Source: Candidatus Bathyarchaeota archaeon
Lineage (GTDB): Archaea; Thermoproteota; Bathyarchaeia; Bathyarchaeales; Bathycorpusculaceae
DNA length: 6,636 bases
Direction of reading: 5' to 3'
Assembly (NCBI GenBank): GCA_026014845.1
Contig: JAOZHM010000081.1
Span: 1-6,636 of the forward strand
Below the pieces are notes generated by a model. The model was not told where the DNA came from, made no database searches, and saw nothing but the letters and a program-made list of their open reading frames with translations. The position numbers and the translations under genes were made by a program. Position 1 is the first letter of the stretch. Every line of letters begins with the position of its first letter. Shown in pieces: positions 4,913 through 6,636 of this stretch.

Positions 4913-6085
4913 TTGAAGGGTAAACCTCTCGTCTCGATAGTTTCTGCTGGCTTGTCAAAATTCGGAAAACTAGAAGGTTTGTACGCTAGAGAAATTTTTG
5001 CAGAAGCAGCAAAAGAAGCCTTCGATCGTTGCCCAAACCTAGACCCTAAAAGAGATATAAAAATGCTCTTTGTTGGGCACATGGGAGAGTCCTACGAGCA
5101 TCAGGGACATACAGGCGCAACAGTAGCCGACTGGGCTGGTTTGTTGCATATACCCGCTACTAGAACTGAAACTGCATGTGCATCTTCTGGCGCCGCTCTG
5201 AGAGCTGGAGTATTTGCCGTGCTTTCCGGTCTGTGTGATGTTGTTATGGTTGGTGGCGTAGAGAAAATGACCCATAGAACGACATCAGAAGTCACTGAGT
5301 TTTTAGCTATGGCTTCAGACTTTCCCTTCGAACAGTGGCATGGCATCACCTTCCCAGGGTTATACGCGTTAATGGCTACTGCCCACATGCACAAGTATGG
5401 AACAACCGAGGAACAATTAGCAATGGTGGCCGTGAAAAACCATCACAACGGATTTTTAAATCCGAAAGCCCACATGCAAAAGGAAGTAACACTTGAAAAA
5501 GCATTATCATCAAGAGTTATCGCTTGGCCCTTGAAGCTTTACGACTGTTCATTAATAACTGATGGTGGAAGCTGCATAATAATAACAAAACCAGAAATAG
5601 CCAAGAAATATACAGATATGCCAATCCAAATAATTGGAAGCGGACAGGCAAGCGACAGCATAGGCATGTATGAACGCGAAAGCCTAACATCCCTTATTGC
5701 GGCAAAAATCGCTGCAAGACAAGCCTATGAAATGGCTGAACTAAGACCTGAACACGTGGATATCGCTGAAGTTCACGACTGCTTCACAATAGCCGAAATA
5801 ATAGGCTACGAAGATCTAGGCTTCTGTAAACAAGGCGAAGGCGGACGCCTAGTTGAAAGCGGCGAAACAAAACTTGACGGGAAGCTTCCAGTAAACACAA
5901 GTGGAGGCCTGAAATCCAAGGGGCACCCAGTGGGCGCAACAGGAACAGCACAGGCATATGAAATCTATCTGCAATTAACTGAACAAGCAGAGAAGAGACA
6001 AGTGAAAGATGCGAAGATAGGTTTAGCCCATAACGTTGGCGGTTCTGGTGCAACAGCCACAGTTCACATTTTCAGGAAGGAATAA
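4913..6085 (+). CDS. SCP2/archaeal-type thiolase with intact active site (acetyl-CoA C-acyltransferase)
   Basis: Catalyses reversible condensation of two acyl-CoA units or thiolysis of a 3-oxoacyl-CoA in the cytoplasm. At 390 residues it has normal family length. Active-site residues are all present: nucleophile C89 (ETACASSGAA), H288 of the HDCF motif (288-291) and H338 of GHPVGATG. The NTSGGL loop is at 328-333. The C-terminal HNVGGSG replaces the CxG loop of classical thiolases, as in SCP2-type enzymes, where the HDCF cysteine is thought to supply the second thiol. It is followed one base later by a DUF35 gene, the usual archaeal pair. Candidates are acetoacetyl-CoA thiolase for the mevalonate pathway or a 3-ketoacyl-CoA thiolase for beta-oxidation; no HMG-CoA synthase is visible in the window and an acyl-CoA dehydrogenase lies nearby, so the choice stays open. 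Start is TTG with a good ribosome binding site. Confidence 0.95.
   Translation: MKGKPLVSIVSAGLSKFGKLEGLYAREIFAEAAKEAFDRCPNLDPKRDIKMLFVGHMGESYEHQGHTGATVADWAGLLHIPATRTETACASSGAALRAGVFAVLSGLCDVVMVGGVEKMTHRTTSEVTEFLAMASDFPFEQWHGITFPGLYALMATAHMHKYGTTEEQLAMVAVKNHHNGFLNPKAHMQKEVTLEKALSSRVIAWPLKLYDCSLITDGGSCIIITKPEIAKKYTDMPIQIIGSGQASDSIGMYERESLTSLIAAKIAARQAYEMAELRPEHVDIAEVHDCFTIAEIIGYEDLGFCKQGEGGRLVESGETKLDGKLPVNTSGGLKSKGHPVGATGTAQAYEIYLQLTEQAEKRQVKDAKIGLAHNVGGSGATATVHIFRKE
6074..6080 (+). promoter_or_regulatory. Shine-Dalgarno for the plus-strand DUF35
   Basis: AGGAAGG lies 6 bases before the ATG at 6087, inside the last codons of the thiolase gene. It selects 6087 over the in-frame ATG at 6036, which would overlap the thiolase by 50 bases. 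Confidence 0.7.
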
Positions 6086-6086
6086 A

Positions 6087-6488
6087 ATGAGCGAGCAAGC
6101 ACCCTTCACAATAGAACAATTCTACAAACACATAAGCCAAGGAAAACTCATGGGTGGAAAATGCAAAAAATGCGGAAAAATTCACCTTCCGCCAAGGCCC
6201 TTGTGTGACAAATGCTTCTCAAAAGAATTCGAATGGACTCAAATCCAACCAAAAGGAAAACTAGTGACATACACAATCATTCACGTAGCACCTCCACAAT
6301 TCCAACAGATGACACCATACGCCGTGGGCATAATCCAACTTGAAAATGACCTGAAAATCCCAGGCATGATCAAGGAAGTGGCTCCAGAACAGATAAAGAT
6401 CGGAATGGAGCTCACAATTGCTTTTGAAACTTCCACGACAACTTCGCAATGGCCTCAATGGCCAAGATACTACTTCAAACCAGCCTAG
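6087..6488 (+). CDS. DUF35 zinc-ribbon/OB-fold partner of the canonical thiolase
   Basis: A compact DUF35 protein of 133 residues. The zinc ribbon is C26-x2-C29 and C40-x2-C43 with LPPR between the pairs. An OB-fold domain follows (about 50-115) and the protein ends in YFKP. It starts one base after the thiolase stop, so the two are surely cotranscribed and probably made in matched amounts. In the characterised archaeal acetoacetyl-CoA thiolase/HMG-CoA synthase complex the DUF35 subunit bridges the enzymes and completes a shared CoA site; a similar thiolase-binding role is inferred here. It lacks most of the N-terminal extension of the two minus-strand DUF35 proteins, having only about 25 residues before the first Cys versus about 48 and 58. 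Confidence 0.92.
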   Translation: MSEQAPFTIEQFYKHISQGKLMGGKCKKCGKIHLPPRPLCDKCFSKEFEWTQIQPKGKLVTYTIIHVAPPQFQQMTPYAVGIIQLENDLKIPGMIKEVAPEQIKIGMELTIAFETSTTTSQWPQWPRYYFKPA

Positions 6489-6497
6489 CAAGAAATC

Positions 6498-6503
6498 AAA
6501 AAA
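6498..6503 (-). terminator. Oligo-T terminator candidate for the acyl-CoA dehydrogenase gene
   Basis: Six T on the minus strand, 73 bases after the dehydrogenase stop and just before the end of the convergent DUF35 gene. It is a plausible archaeal U-run terminator, though short. Confidence 0.35.
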
Positions 6504-6516
6504 TCTACTTCTTTTA
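6504..6516 (+). terminator. Pyrimidine-rich terminator candidate for the plus-strand operon
   Basis: A T/C-rich tract ending in four T begins 15 bases after the TAG stop at 6486-6488. It is weaker than a clean U-run but is the first such tract after the operon. Confidence 0.3.
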
Positions 6517-6576
6517 CGTATCAGTAGCGTATTTCTCTCTCAGAATTTTCCGCGAGCTTTCGCTCATAAGGTGTTG

Positions 6577-6636
6577 TCACATCATTTTCATTAGTCGGTT
6601 TATTATTGTCAATTTCTGAATCTCCGAGGTTCCCTC
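6577..6636 (-). CDS. Acyl-CoA dehydrogenase, C-terminal end only
   Basis: Only the last 19 codons plus a TGA stop (6577-6579) fall in the window. They read EGTSEIQ followed by KLTIINRLMKMM. E-G-T-x-E-I-Q close to the C-terminus is the hallmark of acyl-CoA dehydrogenases, where this segment lines the flavin site near the end of the last helical domain. The enzyme would oxidise an acyl-CoA to the 2,3-enoyl-CoA and pass electrons to an electron-transfer flavoprotein; chain length or substrate class cannot be judged from this piece. It converges on the thiolase-DUF35 operon and is not cotranscribed with it, yet its presence hints at an acyl-CoA degradation neighbourhood. Confidence 0.75.
   Translation of the reverse strand, partial: EGTSEIQKLTIINRLMKMM

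Noticed and set aside
4837..5394. Minus-strand frames opposite the canonical thiolase
   Set aside because: They are shadows of the plus-strand thiolase, which carries the complete catalytic motif set.
6036..6086. Upstream ATG (6036) as start of the plus-strand DUF35
   Set aside because: It would overlap the thiolase gene by 50 bases and lacks a ribosome binding site, whereas 6087 has AGGAAGG at 6 bases.
1..6636. CRISPR array, insertion sequence or phage genes
   Set aside because: No regularly spaced direct repeats, no transposase-like frame and no terminal inverted repeats were seen.

Overview
The window looks archaeal, most likely from a Thermoproteota/Bathyarchaeia-type lineage, although this placement is inferred from style and not from a marker gene. 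The evidence is BRE/TATA-like boxes at archaeal spacing ahead of three transcription units, one start that fits a leaderless transcript, strong purine-rich ribosome binding sites elsewhere, GTG/TTG start codons, short oligo-T terminators, and thiolase genes paired with DUF35 (zinc ribbon plus OB fold) genes, an arrangement typical of archaeal CoA metabolism. All recognised genes belong to acyl-CoA or polyketide-type carbon-carbon bond chemistry.

Layout from left to right. (1) Positions 1-1104, minus strand: a nearly complete type III polyketide synthase/chalcone-synthase-like gene whose 3' end lies outside the window. It is absent from simple complete-ORF lists because it has no stop codon in the window. 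(2) 1105-1418: an intergenic stretch with the TATA box of that gene, a cluster of small hairpins and the oligo-T terminator of the next operon. (3) 1419-4758, minus strand: a tight four-gene operon, in transcription order thiolase-like A, thiolase-like B, DUF35 (173 aa), DUF35 (157 aa). Both thiolase-like proteins have the thiolase fold signature but have lost all three standard catalytic positions (nucleophilic Cys, His of the HDCF motif, His of the GHP motif). (4) 4759-4912: a divergent promoter region. (5) 4913-6488, plus strand: a thiolase with an intact Cys/His/His active site and its own DUF35 partner one base downstream. (6) 6489-6576: a convergent terminator region. (7) 6577-6636, minus strand: the last 19 codons of an acyl-CoA dehydrogenase.

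How the genes may work together. The plus-strand pair is an ordinary thiolase/DUF35 module, in which DUF35 is expected to act as scaffold and CoA-site partner as in the archaeal acetoacetyl-CoA thiolase/HMG-CoA synthase complex. The minus-strand operon is the exciting part: two different non-canonical thiolase paralogues, each with a possible DUF35 partner. Known systems with a repurposed thiolase plus a DUF35 or zinc-finger subunit (the Ltp2-ChsH2 steroid side-chain aldolase; the BbsAB thiolase of anaerobic toluene degradation) make a heteromeric lyase/aldolase or specialised thiolase a reasonable hypothesis, with the acyl-CoA dehydrogenase and the canonical thiolase supplying other steps of a beta-oxidation-like route. 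The substrate cannot be read from the sequence.
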